From positions 1 through 35,328 of the forward strand of contig QHCE01000091.1 of assembly GCA_003243955.1 (NCBI GenBank): a stretch of DNA of 35,328 nt, read 5' to 3'. How positions within the stretch are numbered: the stretch's first letter is position 1; each line of letters opens with the position of its first letter. Origin of the DNA: Acidimicrobiales bacterium (lineage in GTDB: Bacteria; Actinomycetota; Actinomycetes; Mycobacteriales; QHCE01). Of the stretch, positions 8,801 to 15,878 are shown in pieces. The position numbers and the translations under genes were made by a program. The notes under the pieces were generated by a model, which made no database searches, had not been told where the DNA came from, and saw nothing but the letters and a program-made list of their open reading frames with translations.

Positions 8801-9340
8801 CGGCTGCGCGGAAGGGTGGATCGCCTGGAAGCTGACGAGCAGGGCCGGCTGTTTGTGGTGGATTTTAAAACCGGCTCCTCAGCCCCCAGCAGTGCTGAGG
8901 TTGTTATCCACCCTCAGCTAGGGGCATATCAGCTCGCGGTGTCTGAAGGCGGCTTCGACGTCGCTGCCACAGTAACTGGCTCTATGGCCGGCTCGCAAGC
9001 TGCGCCGGGCATAGGCGAAGGCGACTGCCCGGGTGCGGGTGCCCCGCGCAAGCACAGCACCGGCAGGGGCTTTTTGGCGGAGCCAGTAACTGGCTCACGC
9101 CTGTGTGGTGGGGCAGCGTTAGTGCAGTTGGGTACAGCCAAGACCGCCCGAGAACAGCTCCAGCCTTCGCTAGATCAAGCTCCAAATCCCAAATGGCCTA
9201 TAGAGCTGATAGAACAGGTGGCGCACGGCATGGCTGACGCGGTGTTTACGGCGACGGCCAACTCGGGGTGCGATCGCTGCCCGGTACGTTCAGCGTGCCC
9301 CCTGCACACCGAGCAGACCACTACAGGGCGTTTTCCCTGA
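5852..9340 (+). CDS. adnA: AdnA-like subunit of the AdnAB helicase-nuclease, with two in-frame repeat insertions
   Basis: 1162 residues: an N-terminal UvrD-like motor and a C-terminal RecB-like nuclease. Motor motifs: AGPGTGKTS (Walker A, Lys about 53), LLLLTFGRAAA, VFVDEYHDCD (motif II with His where Gln is usual), ADPDQSIYGFRGAD, LLTAHAAKGLQWDVV and VAVTRAR. Nuclease elements: FSQCGLRW, GTAVHEVAA, GRVDRLEADEQGRLFVVDFKTGS, QLGAYQLAV, and a C-terminal CDRCPVRSACP. That gives four Cys for an Fe-S staple like those of AddB/AdnA. AdnAB resects double-strand breaks in mycobacteria; AdnA precedes AdnB there too. The protein is about 100 residues longer than its mycobacterial counterpart (about 1055). 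Two insertions, at residues about 366-400 and 1040-1082, account for most of that; both are palindromic repeat elements read in frame. The last codons and stop overlap another palindromic repeat. The ATG at 5852 lacks a strong ribosome-binding site, and the ATG at 5861 is an alternative. Confidence 0.9.
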   Translation: MAPMIAAPPHYALARGPVRKSSAATLASDTEQRVVVEHTSGPLLVLAGPGTGKTSTLLAAAAARINAGVDPSRLLLLTFGRAAAASLRDQLTGAVDRVITEPLARTFHSYAFGLLRQLAARRGQPAPRLLAGPEQDLLIRELLVGDAAGRGVHWPAALRGALRTRGFATALRDVLSRAYERGIDPVLLNRWGIEQNQPQWRSAAAFMQQYADVTELRDASLAEGASYDPAELIRAAITALRRDRELLAAQRSQYSHVFVDEYHDCDTAQEELLQLLTGGGRFVVVFADPDQSIYGFRGADSDCVRRFRQRFPAASGEPAAAVTLRTCHRSARLLVEHTRNVASRIKGPARHRELRAFAEIDPSSLRGTDKESSAKAAGVAAYEGRQGDENTGRGFLAEPPTPACAVHVARSTSHETALITAALREAHLIGGVAWESMAVIVRSASRSVATLRRGMLTAGIPVAVGRAQIPLAEQPAVAPLLALLLVALHPAALDDATAQALLLSELGDADPPALRRLRRALRRNAQSAMPPDVEPASRSLSTGGLLVAAIVDGKLLTGIEPRLTAPLRRIRALLEAAQTAATAPGATAETLLWSVWKASGLPQRWQQRSAAGAVSSLASAADRDLDAVIELFEAAAAFSDRMPGARLELFIEHVRAQQVPADVFSNARASGSGVRLLTAHAAKGLQWDVVVVAGVQEGVWPNLRLRGGVLGAADLVELAAGRSQSGAAARAAAYQQLLDEERRLFYVAVTRARCQLVVTATQDEENEPSRFLEELDPREGMAGTRREHSDAPALLTLSALVAELRREVTQNVVPDAQSAETQEAIVARRAAAAAVLAQLSAAGVPGAAPSTWWGLAPLSDPAPLIEPSATVPVSPSAVETFSQCGLRWMLERRAGGSRTSGPAQLIGTAVHEVAAAGYSATGPQLLALLRGRLAELDLGTGWYARRQREQAEQMVAKLARWLDENPRRFVAVEQAFAVDVGRARLRGRVDRLEADEQGRLFVVDFKTGSSAPSSAEVVIHPQLGAYQLAVSEGGFDVAATVTGSMAGSQAAPGIGEGDCPGAGAPRKHSTGRGFLAEPVTGSRLCGGAALVQLGTAKTAREQLQPSLDQAPNPKWPIELIEQVAHGMADAVFTATANSGCDRCPVRSACPLHTEQTTTGRFP
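6947..7050 (+). repeat. Palindromic element copy A, in frame inside adnA
   Basis: The outer arms are complementary. GAGGCACCGACAAAGAG near 6948-6964 pairs imperfectly with the sequence ending CTTTTTGGCGGAGCCTC at 7049. An inner hairpin GCCTAC-GAAG-GTAGGC lies near 6992-7007. The 67-bp core (6966-7032) matches the reverse complement of 26856-26922 at about 63 of 67 positions by hand alignment. The final 27 bp (7021-7047) are identical to 9058-9084 in copy B. In the adnA frame it encodes about 35 residues with no stop, ending NTGRGFLAEP, and falls in a linker between motor motifs. Confidence 0.82.
8970..9096 (+). repeat. Palindromic element copy B, in frame inside adnA, with 13-bp direct flanking repeats
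   Basis: CAGTAACTGGCTC occurs at 8970-8982 and again at 9084-9096, exactly 114 bp (38 codons) apart, so the insertion keeps the frame. Its right end (9058-9084) is identical over 27 bp to the right end of copy A and is read in the same frame as STGRGFLAEP. A shorter match, TAGGC(G)AAGGCGAC, lies at 9012-9025 against 7003-7015 of copy A. The rest has diverged or is a different internal segment. The right junction forms a 17-bp palindrome, GAGCCAGT-A-ACTGGCTC (9080-9096). It falls in the nuclease domain between the QLGAYQLAV motif and the C-terminal Cys cluster. Confidence 0.75.
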
Positions 9341-9407
9341 AAACGTAGTGAGAAAGGGAGTTTTACCGACATTTTCCCTGAAAACGTCCAGTCCCTGAAA
9401 GCGTCGG
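9329..9407. repeat. Tandem CGTTTTC-CCT-GAAAACG palindromes at the adnA/adnB junction
   Basis: CGTTTTC-CCT-GAAAACG is perfect at 9329-9345 and overlaps the adnA stop codon. GACATTTTC-CCT-GAAAACGTC at 9368-9388 is the same unit with one mismatch. A partial third unit, TCCCTGAAAGCGTC, is at 9392-9405; CCGAC at 9366-9370 pairs with GTCGG at 9403-9407. The region could fold as RNA between two cotranscribed genes or bind a protein. Related sequence lies at 20411-20478. Confidence 0.7.
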
Positions 9408-9440
9408 AGAGTGGGTTTAGCAGAGCGAGGAGAGCGCAGC

Positions 9441-12400
9441 ATGGTTTCCTATTCCGCGGTTGAAGTTGCGCGGATGTTGGAGCTACCTGCTCCGACGGCT
9501 CAGCAAGCCGCGATTATCTCGGCGCCGTTGCAGCCGCTGCTTGTGGTGGCTGGAGCCGGCTCTGGAAAAACCGAGACCATGGCGGCCAGGGTTATCTGGC
9601 TCGTGGCTAACGGCCTGGTTCGGCCGGAAGAGGTTTTGGGGCTGACGTTCACCCGCAAAGCGGCCGGAGAGCTAGCCGGGCGTCTGAGTCGACGACTCAC
9701 GCAGCTTGCGGCGCGCGGCCTACTCGAGCAGACCGGGGACCCAGTAGTTTCGACCTACCACGCCTACGCGCTGCGGATAGTGGCCGAGCACGGTATACGG
9801 GCTGGCTACGAGCCGCAAGTCCAACTGTTAGGCGAAGCGGCGAGTTGGCAGCTCGTCGACGCGGTGGTGCGCGGCTACGACGGAGATATGTCATCGGTAT
9901 CCGCAGCGCCGAGCACAGTGACAACGCAGGTGCGTGACCTGGCTGCCCAGCTTGCCGAGCAGTTGCGTAGCCCCGAGGAGCTTGCGGCATTCAGCAGTGC
10001 GCTGTGCGCGCGGATCCAGAGACTGCCAGTCGGGAGCCGACCCGGTCGCGGCAGTGGCACAGTGCCGAAATTGGTGGCCGATCTCCTAGCGCGGCAGCGA
10101 TATCAGCTTCAGCTCCTGCCGCTGATATCGGAATACGCGGCACGTAAGCAGAAAGCGGAGGCAGCCGATTATGGCGATCAAGTGGCCCGTGCCGCGCGGC
10201 TTGCCCGCGACCACCCGGATGTGGGCGGCGGCGAGCGTGCGCGCTTTCGGGTAGTACTGCTCGATGAGTATCAAGACACCAGCTATGCGCAGTTACAGCT
10301 GCTGACCGCGCTATTTGGTGCGGGGCACCCGGTAATCGCTGTCGGAGATTCCTGTCAGGCTATTTACAGCTGGAGAGGTGCCAGCCCCGGCAACCTGACC
10401 CGTTTTCCGACCGACTTTCCCCGTGAAGATGGCGCCGCGGCGGAGGTGGCACCGCTGAGCACAAGCTGGCGGAACCCACCAGCAGTACTTACCGTGGCTA
10501 ATGAGCTTTCTCGGCCGTTGCGCACTGGACAAATGCCTGACCTTACTCCGGCTCCGCAGCACCACGGGAGCGGCGAAGTCCGATACGCCCTCTGCGACTC
10601 GGTGGCTGACGAAGCTGCATGGCTCGCCGCACAGCTCGCCGATATTTGGCGCGACGGCGGCGAAACACCCCCGACTGCGGCTGTGCTGCTGCGCACTCGA
10701 GCCCAGATCTCTCGATACGCCGATGCTCTCACCGCTCGTGGTATTCCAGTAGAGGTCGTCGGTGTCGGTGGCCTGCTAGAGACCGCCGAGGTATGTGATG
10801 TCATTGCCACCCTTCGGGTGCTGGTGGACCCGACAGCGGGTAGCGCGTTGCTGCGCCTACTCACGGGGGCACGTTGGCGGATCGGCCCACGAGACCTGGC
10901 TGCGCTGGCTTCTCGTGCCCACTCCCTAACTGTGGCTGATGCGTCGCTTGAGACTCATCTAGCCGTGGATGAGCCGTCCAGCATTGTCGACGCACTAGAG
11001 GACCTTGGCTCCCAGACGGCTTACTCTTCCGAGGGATACCTGCGGTTACAGATGTTGCGCGATGAGCTTCGCGAACTGCGTAAACAGCTGAGCGCGCCGC
11101 TGCCAGAATTGATCAATGCCATCGAAACCGCGATGGGAATTGGGATCGAAGTCGCAGTTCGGGAGCCTAGTTCACCCACGGTTGCGCGGGTACACCTCGA
11201 CCAACTTGCCACCGTTATCAGCGACTTTGCCAATACAGCGACGCTGGCCACCCCTTCGGCGTTGCTGGCGTATCTAGATGCTGCCGCAGATCACGAGCGG
11301 GGGCTGGCGCCTGGCAGCGTTGCGGTGCACTCCGGGGCTGTGCAGCTGCTAACGGTGCATGCCGCGAAAGGGTTGGAGTGGGATGTTGTTGCTGTTCCGG
11401 AAATCGCGAATTCGGCGTTTCCGAGCAAGGAACGCAGCTGCGGGTTATGGACAAAGAACGCGGGCGTGCTGCCGTTCGAGCTGCGCGGGGACAGTACCGA
11501 GCTTCCCAGCATGCAGCATGCAAGCGTGCAAGATCAGGTAGGCCTGGCCGCGGAACTGGCTGACGTCGAGGACCGCTGGAAGCAGCACTATCTCGCCGAA
11601 GAGCGCCGCCTGGTCTACGTTGCTGTAACTCGGGCGCGGCGAACTCTGCTATGTTCGGCGCATTGGTGGGCGCAGGGAGCAAAAAAGCCACGCGGACCGT
11701 CGCTGTTTTTGAATGAGATTGCCGAATCGGCTAAACGACTCGGAATTGAGCCGGATGTTTGGGTTCAGCCGCCGGCACCGGATGCGGGAAATCCGCTAGC
11801 TGCACAGTCACCTACCGCTGCATGGCCAGCTGATCCGCTCGGTCCGCGCCGCCCGGATATCGAGGCTGGCGCGGCGTTGGTGGTCGCTGCCGATCCCGCA
11901 AGGTTGAATGCTGCCGAGCGCTCGGCCGGCGAGGACTGGTTTGCGCGAGCCCAGTTGCTACTTGCTGAGCGCACTCGGATTGCCCAACCGAATGGTGCTC
12001 CGGTGCTGCTTCCCGACAGCATCTCGGTTTCGGAGCTGGTTGGTCTGAACCGAGATCCGGCGCAGTTCGTTGCGCAACTGCGTCGCCCGATGCCGCGACC
12101 GCCAGCTCCGATGGCTAGACGCGGAACTAGCTTTCACGCGTGGTTGGAGCGGCGCTTCGCAGTGGACCGTTTACTAGACATCGATGAGCTGCCTGGGGCT
12201 GCTGACCTGGATTCGGGCCCCGACGATGATCTGCCTGAGCTGCAACGCGCTTTTGAGGCTAGCGAGTGGGCGCGCCGCAGCCCGATGCGGGTCGAGGTGC
12301 CGTTTTCGATGACGCTTGGAGGTGTAGTGCTGCGTGGTCGGATGGACGCGGTGTTTGCCACTCCGGCGGATGCGCTATCCAACGGTGGAAACGCTACGAG

Positions 12401-12647
12401 ATCGGGATCGCCGCGCTGGGATGTGATCGACTGGAAGACCGGCGCTGTACCCACCGGCCAGGCGGCCCGGCACGTTGCGGTGCAGTTAGCGGTGTATCGG
12501 CTGGCGTGGGCCCGACTGGCCGGCGTCGCGTTAGCTGAGGTTCAGGCGGGTTTTCACTATGTGCGGGCCAATCACACTCAACGTCCGGTCAATCTGCTCG
12601 ATGAAGCTGAACTCACGCGGCTGATCACCTCACTGCCGCTGGAGTAG
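9441..12647 (+). CDS. adnB: AdnB-like subunit of the AdnAB helicase-nuclease
   Basis: About 1068 residues from the ATG at 9441, which follows GAGGAGAG; an in-frame upstream start at 9411 has no such site. The motor motifs are intact: AGAGSGKTET (Walker A, Lys about 43), LGLTFTRKAAGEL, LLDEYQDTSYAQ, AVGDSCQAIYSWRGA, LLTVHAAKGLEWDVV and YVAVTRARR. The C-terminal RecB-like nuclease shows GTSFHAWLERRF, LRGRMDAVF, DVIDWKTGA and VQLAVYRLAW, which carry the expected His, Asp, Asp-Trp-Lys and Gln/Tyr catalytic set; no Cys cluster is present. In mycobacteria AdnB is the driving motor and AdnA the partner; the fully canonical motifs here agree with that. The length is close to the mycobacterial protein (about 1100). 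It is about 100 bp downstream of adnA on the same strand and is probably cotranscribed across the repeat array. Confidence 0.92.
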   Translation: MVSYSAVEVARMLELPAPTAQQAAIISAPLQPLLVVAGAGSGKTETMAARVIWLVANGLVRPEEVLGLTFTRKAAGELAGRLSRRLTQLAARGLLEQTGDPVVSTYHAYALRIVAEHGIRAGYEPQVQLLGEAASWQLVDAVVRGYDGDMSSVSAAPSTVTTQVRDLAAQLAEQLRSPEELAAFSSALCARIQRLPVGSRPGRGSGTVPKLVADLLARQRYQLQLLPLISEYAARKQKAEAADYGDQVARAARLARDHPDVGGGERARFRVVLLDEYQDTSYAQLQLLTALFGAGHPVIAVGDSCQAIYSWRGASPGNLTRFPTDFPREDGAAAEVAPLSTSWRNPPAVLTVANELSRPLRTGQMPDLTPAPQHHGSGEVRYALCDSVADEAAWLAAQLADIWRDGGETPPTAAVLLRTRAQISRYADALTARGIPVEVVGVGGLLETAEVCDVIATLRVLVDPTAGSALLRLLTGARWRIGPRDLAALASRAHSLTVADASLETHLAVDEPSSIVDALEDLGSQTAYSSEGYLRLQMLRDELRELRKQLSAPLPELINAIETAMGIGIEVAVREPSSPTVARVHLDQLATVISDFANTATLATPSALLAYLDAAADHERGLAPGSVAVHSGAVQLLTVHAAKGLEWDVVAVPEIANSAFPSKERSCGLWTKNAGVLPFELRGDSTELPSMQHASVQDQVGLAAELADVEDRWKQHYLAEERRLVYVAVTRARRTLLCSAHWWAQGAKKPRGPSLFLNEIAESAKRLGIEPDVWVQPPAPDAGNPLAAQSPTAAWPADPLGPRRPDIEAGAALVVAADPARLNAAERSAGEDWFARAQLLLAERTRIAQPNGAPVLLPDSISVSELVGLNRDPAQFVAQLRRPMPRPPAPMARRGTSFHAWLERRFAVDRLLDIDELPGAADLDSGPDDDLPELQRAFEASEWARRSPMRVEVPFSMTLGGVVLRGRMDAVFATPADALSNGGNATRSGSPRWDVIDWKTGAVPTGQAARHVAVQLAVYRLAWARLAGVALAEVQAGFHYVRANHTQRPVNLLDEAELTRLITSLPLE

Positions 12648-12699
12648 CTGTTGGTCCGGAGGCAGCAACCGACACATGGGATACGAGTAGCGTGGCGGC

Positions 12700-14130
12700 A
12701 TGCACCAGCACACAGCTAACACGTTGATCAGTCCGGTTCGGAATTTCGTTGAGCGCCATCACACTGAACTACTCGATGACCTCGTCGCGTGGGTTGCGAT
12801 CCCTTCCATCAGTGCCGACCCACATCACCGGGCCGATGTAGCAGCTTCGGCACAGTGGTTCGCCACCGCGTTGCGCCGCACCGGATTCTCGACCGTAGAG
12901 ATCTGGCCGACTCCAGGGCATCCGGCGGTATTTGCCGAGTGGAACAGCGTGGATCCCGATGCGCCGACTGTGCTGGTGTATGGCCATCACGATGTGCAGC
13001 CGGTCGAGCCACTAGAGCAGTGGTCACATCCGCCGTTTGAGCCCACTATGGTGGGAGCGGGCTCAGACACGCAGTTGTTGGGCCGTGGCGTGATCGACGA
13101 CAAAGGCCAGCTGGCGTTTCACCTGCTGGGCTTGCGCGCGCATCTGGCCGCCACAGGTGGTAGCGCGCCGGCGGTGAACCTGAAGTTCATCGTGGAAGGC
13201 GAAGAAGAATCGGGATCGCCGCACTTCGCTAAGCTGCTCGCGCAGCATCGTGACCGGCTGGCGTGCGATGTGATTGTGGTCAGCGACACCACAATGTTCA
13301 ACGAACAGACGCCGAGTGTCTGCACCGGAATGCGCGGCATGGTGACATGCCAGATCGACATCGCTGGGCCGCGGATTGATCTGCACTCTGGAATCTTCGG
13401 CGGTGCGGTGCCCAATCCCGCCCATGTACTTGCTGATCTACTGGCCGGCCTACACGATGCGCAGGGCACGGTAGCGATCCCGGGTTTTTACGATTCTGTT
13501 GTTCCGCTCACCAGCGCCGAGCGTGAGAACTATGCGCGGCTCCCGTTTAATGAAGCAGAATGGCTAGTGGGCACGGCTGTGTCCTCTGGTGTATTCGGGG
13601 AACGTGGATACAGCACGCTGGAGCGCATCGGTGCCCGGCCGACCGCCGAGGTGAACGGGGTGTGGAGTGGTCACACCGGTGCTGGTTTCAAGACGATCAT
13701 TCCAGCAAGCGCCCACGCCAAGGTCTCGTTCCGACTGGTTGCCGACCAGGAGCCGAGTACGGTTCTGGAGTTATTTCGGCGGTATGTCGCCGAGCGCGCA
13801 CCGGCGTCAGTGCGAGCGGAGGTCTCTACCGAAGGTGATGGCGTGCGGCCCTGCTCGACACCGATCGATCACCCGGCTAATCAGGCGCTAGCGCGCGCTA
13901 TGAGCCGGGCGTTTGAGACGGATGTGTTGTTTACTCGAGAGGGCGGTTCGGGACCGGAGGCGGATCTCGCTGAAACGCTAGGGGCTCCACTGGTGTTTTT
14001 AGGTGTTGGCTTGCCCGATGACCGGTTCCACGCGCCCAATGAACGAGTCCGGCTGCGGTTCTTGTATAAAGGCGCCGAAGCGGCTGCTTACCTCTGGTCT
14101 GAGCTCGCCGGGCTCGGCACATCTCACTGA
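12700..14130 (+). CDS. M20 family dipeptidase/metallopeptidase
   Basis: 476 residues, the usual size for M20 dipeptidases. The zinc-site motifs are in order: VLVYGHHDVQPVEP (metal His and following Asp, about 92-105), LLGRGVIDDKGQ (bridging Asp, about 127-138), FIVEGEEESGS (catalytic Glu and metal Glu, about 164-174), VVSDTTMF (metal Asp) and a C-terminal FHAPNERVRL (metal His). The central part (from about 215 to 390) is the lid/dimerisation domain with RIDLHSGIFGG. The enzyme is expected to be cytoplasmic and to hydrolyse short peptides or N-acyl amino acids using two divalent metals; the substrate cannot be narrowed. It starts 52 bp after adnB. The ATG at 12700 has only a weak upstream GGCGG. 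Nothing appears truncated. Confidence 0.9.
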   Translation: MHQHTANTLISPVRNFVERHHTELLDDLVAWVAIPSISADPHHRADVAASAQWFATALRRTGFSTVEIWPTPGHPAVFAEWNSVDPDAPTVLVYGHHDVQPVEPLEQWSHPPFEPTMVGAGSDTQLLGRGVIDDKGQLAFHLLGLRAHLAATGGSAPAVNLKFIVEGEEESGSPHFAKLLAQHRDRLACDVIVVSDTTMFNEQTPSVCTGMRGMVTCQIDIAGPRIDLHSGIFGGAVPNPAHVLADLLAGLHDAQGTVAIPGFYDSVVPLTSAERENYARLPFNEAEWLVGTAVSSGVFGERGYSTLERIGARPTAEVNGVWSGHTGAGFKTIIPASAHAKVSFRLVADQEPSTVLELFRRYVAERAPASVRAEVSTEGDGVRPCSTPIDHPANQALARAMSRAFETDVLFTREGGSGPEADLAETLGAPLVFLGVGLPDDRFHAPNERVRLRFLYKGAEAAAYLWSELAGLGTSH

Positions 14131-14227
14131 GCGAATTGCGAAGTGCGGCTTGGTATCAATCGTCGGCGCGTCGATTACTGTATTTGATGCCACGAAGCAA
14201 GCTACGGCAGGTCAGCATCTAGGCATT

Positions 14228-14494
14228 CTAAACTTTTTCAATGTTCAGAGCCAAAAGACCTGGGGTATCAGCATCGTCACCAAAACCGGTGAGAAAGCGC
14301 TCATCCTCGTGCGCTACAGCCCGCATGTGCGGCAGATTCAGAGCTGGCAGAAGATTCCAATCTGGGCGCAGATTAGCTGCTTCTTTTTCTACAGCATCAC
14401 GCATGACTTGCGCTTCAGAAGTTCCTCGACTCTGTGCAATCAGCTGAATATTGTGCTTAAGTTCCTCACTGAGGTACGTCGTCGTTTTCACCAT
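14228..14494 (-). CDS. Orphan ribbon-helix-helix (VapB/CopG-type) antitoxin-like protein
   Basis: 88 residues. The first 44 (MVKTTTYLSEELKHNIQLIA, then SRGTSEAQVMRDAV) match the ribbon-helix-helix pattern: a short basic strand, helix A, a turn, then helix B. The remainder (HEDERFLTGFGDDAD) resembles the toxin-binding tail of VapB antitoxins. In this class the PIN toxin gene normally follows at once on the same strand. Here the sequence between the stop at 14228 and the dipeptidase stop at 14130 is under 100 bp and holds no PIN start motif, so the toxin seems lost. TATAGT at about 14505-14510, 11 bp upstream of the ATG, could be a -10 box giving a leaderless mRNA. It may alternatively be a free-standing DNA-binding protein. 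Confidence 0.62.
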   Translation of the reverse strand: MVKTTTYLSEELKHNIQLIAQSRGTSEAQVMRDAVEKEAANLRPDWNLLPALNLPHMRAVAHEDERFLTGFGDDADTPGLLALNIEKV

Positions 14495-14762
14495 GAACCC
14501 AAATTACTATATGTGGGGCACGCATGGTACAGAGATTTGAGGTTTAGCGGCCAAGGTGGCAGCAGCGGCCGGACTGAACTTGTCGTGACGATAACCCCAC
14601 CGTCCGAGCGTGACGTGACGCCGGGCGAATCCCCCTACTGTGTACTGAACTACCCTAGGAACGACTAGGCGTCGTGTGAACACGGTCGTTGAAGACTGGA
14701 ACTGCGTGACCAACAATCTGCCGGTGAGCCGACAGGTGTTGCGCGCTGAAGAAGGAGCCACC

Positions 14763-15878
14763 ATGCGGGTGTTAGCGGCCATGTCGGGTGGCGTGGACTC
14801 TGCTGTGGCGGCCGCCCGAGCCGTGGACGCGGGGCATGATGTCACCGGCGTGCATTTGGCGCTGTCGGCGTCCCCGCAAGCACAGCGCACGGGCGCACGG
14901 GGCTGCTGCACCATTGAGGATTCTCACGATGCGCGCCGCGCCGCTGACGTGATCGGGATCCCGTTCTATATATGGGGTATGGCCTCTGAGTTCTCCGAAG
15001 ATGTCGTGGCCGACTTCGTAGCTGAGTATTCCGCCGGGCGCACCCCAAACCCATGCCTGCGCTGCAACGAAAAGATCAAGTTCGCGGCAGTACTTGATCG
15101 GGCGGTGGCGCTGGGTTTCGACGCGGTGGCTACCGGGCATCACGTGCGGCTATCCGGCGGAGTGCTACGGCGCTCGGTGGATATGGGCAAGGACCAGTCC
15201 TACGTGCTAGCGGTGCTCACCCAGCAGCAGCTGTCGCGAGCGATGTTCCCGCTGGGGGAGCTGACTAAGCAGCAAGTGCGGGCCCAAGCGCGGCAGCGGG
15301 GCTTACTTGTTGCTGACAAGCCGGACAGTCACGACATCTGTTTCATCCCAGATGGGGATACGCAGGGTTTTCTGCGTCGCCATCTGGGTGAAGCCAAGGG
15401 TTCCATCGTGGATGACAGCTCGGGGGAGACCCTCGGAGAACATGACGGTGCTTTTGGCTACACCGTTGGGCAACGCCGAGGCCTGCGGTTACAGCGCCCA
15501 GCCGCCGATGGAAAACCGCGTTATGTGCTTAGCATTGAACCAGTCAGCAATACGGTACGGGTTGGTCCGGCCCAGGCACTAGAGGTAGACGAAGTGGTTG
15601 CGTTAGGGCCGGTATGGACGGGCGGCAAGCCGATTGAGGGACCGTTCGATTGTCAGGCACAGCTCCGGGCTCATGGTGAGGCTTACCCGGCCACGGCCGA
15701 GCTTGTCGATATAGACGGCGGGTCGAAACAGCTGGTAGTACGGCTGCACCGCTGTGCCAGTGGGGTAGCGGCGGGCCAGGCGGTGGTGCTGTACCGTCCG
15801 GATCCCGCTGGCGATATTGTGCTTGCCTCCGGCACCATCGAGACGGCCAACAACACCGCTATGGCAGCGGCGAACTAG
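14763..15878 (+). CDS. mnmA: tRNA-specific 2-thiouridylase MnmA
   Basis: 371 residues from the ATG at 14763, which follows GAAGGAG; the frame is open further upstream, but without support. The PP-loop [12 protein letters not shown] (about 6-17) binds [15 protein letters not shown] carries the nucleophilic Cys and [12 protein letters not shown] the second, persulfide-forming Cys. Central and C-terminal beta-barrel motifs include [11 protein letters not shown] and [15 protein letters not shown]. The enzyme adenylates and then thiolates U34 in the anticodons of Lys, Glu and Gln tRNAs, using sulfur relayed from a cysteine desulfurase. No desulfurase gene is nearby in this window. The stop codon overlaps that of the convergent glycosyltransferase gene by 4 bp (CTAG). 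Assignment is secure from the two Cys motifs. Confidence 0.96.
   Translation: MRVLAAMSGGVDSAVAAARAVDAGHDVTGVHLALSASPQAQRTGARGCCTIEDSHDARRAADVIGIPFYIWGMASEFSEDVVADFVAEYSAGRTPNPCLRCNEKIKFAAVLDRAVALGFDAVATGHHVRLSGGVLRRSVDMGKDQSYVLAVLTQQQLSRAMFPLGELTKQQVRAQARQRGLLVADKPDSHDICFIPDGDTQGFLRRHLGEAKGSIVDDSSGETLGEHDGAFGYTVGQRRGLRLQRPAADGKPRYVLSIEPVSNTVRVGPAQALEVDEVVALGPVWTGGKPIEGPFDCQAQLRAHGEAYPATAELVDIDGGSKQLVVRLHRCASGVAAGQAVVLYRPDPAGDIVLASGTIETANNTAMAAAN

Noticed and set aside
6947-9096. Frameshift or assembly error in adnA at the two repeat insertions
   Set aside because: The frame stays open through both elements, helicase and nuclease motifs continue in the same frame on either side, and copy B is exactly 38 codons between its direct repeats.
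13999-14193. Remnant of a PIN toxin following the antitoxin (minus-strand frame starting MASNTVIDAP)
   Set aside because: A VIDA-like string alone is too little. The rest of the frame is antisense to the dipeptidase C-terminus and has none of the later acidic PIN motifs.
14003-14668. A 221-residue plus-strand open frame overlapping the end of the dipeptidase gene and the antitoxin gene
   Set aside because: It starts inside the dipeptidase gene in another frame, covers the ribbon-helix-helix gene on the opposite strand, and its product has no recognisable pattern or ribosome-binding site.
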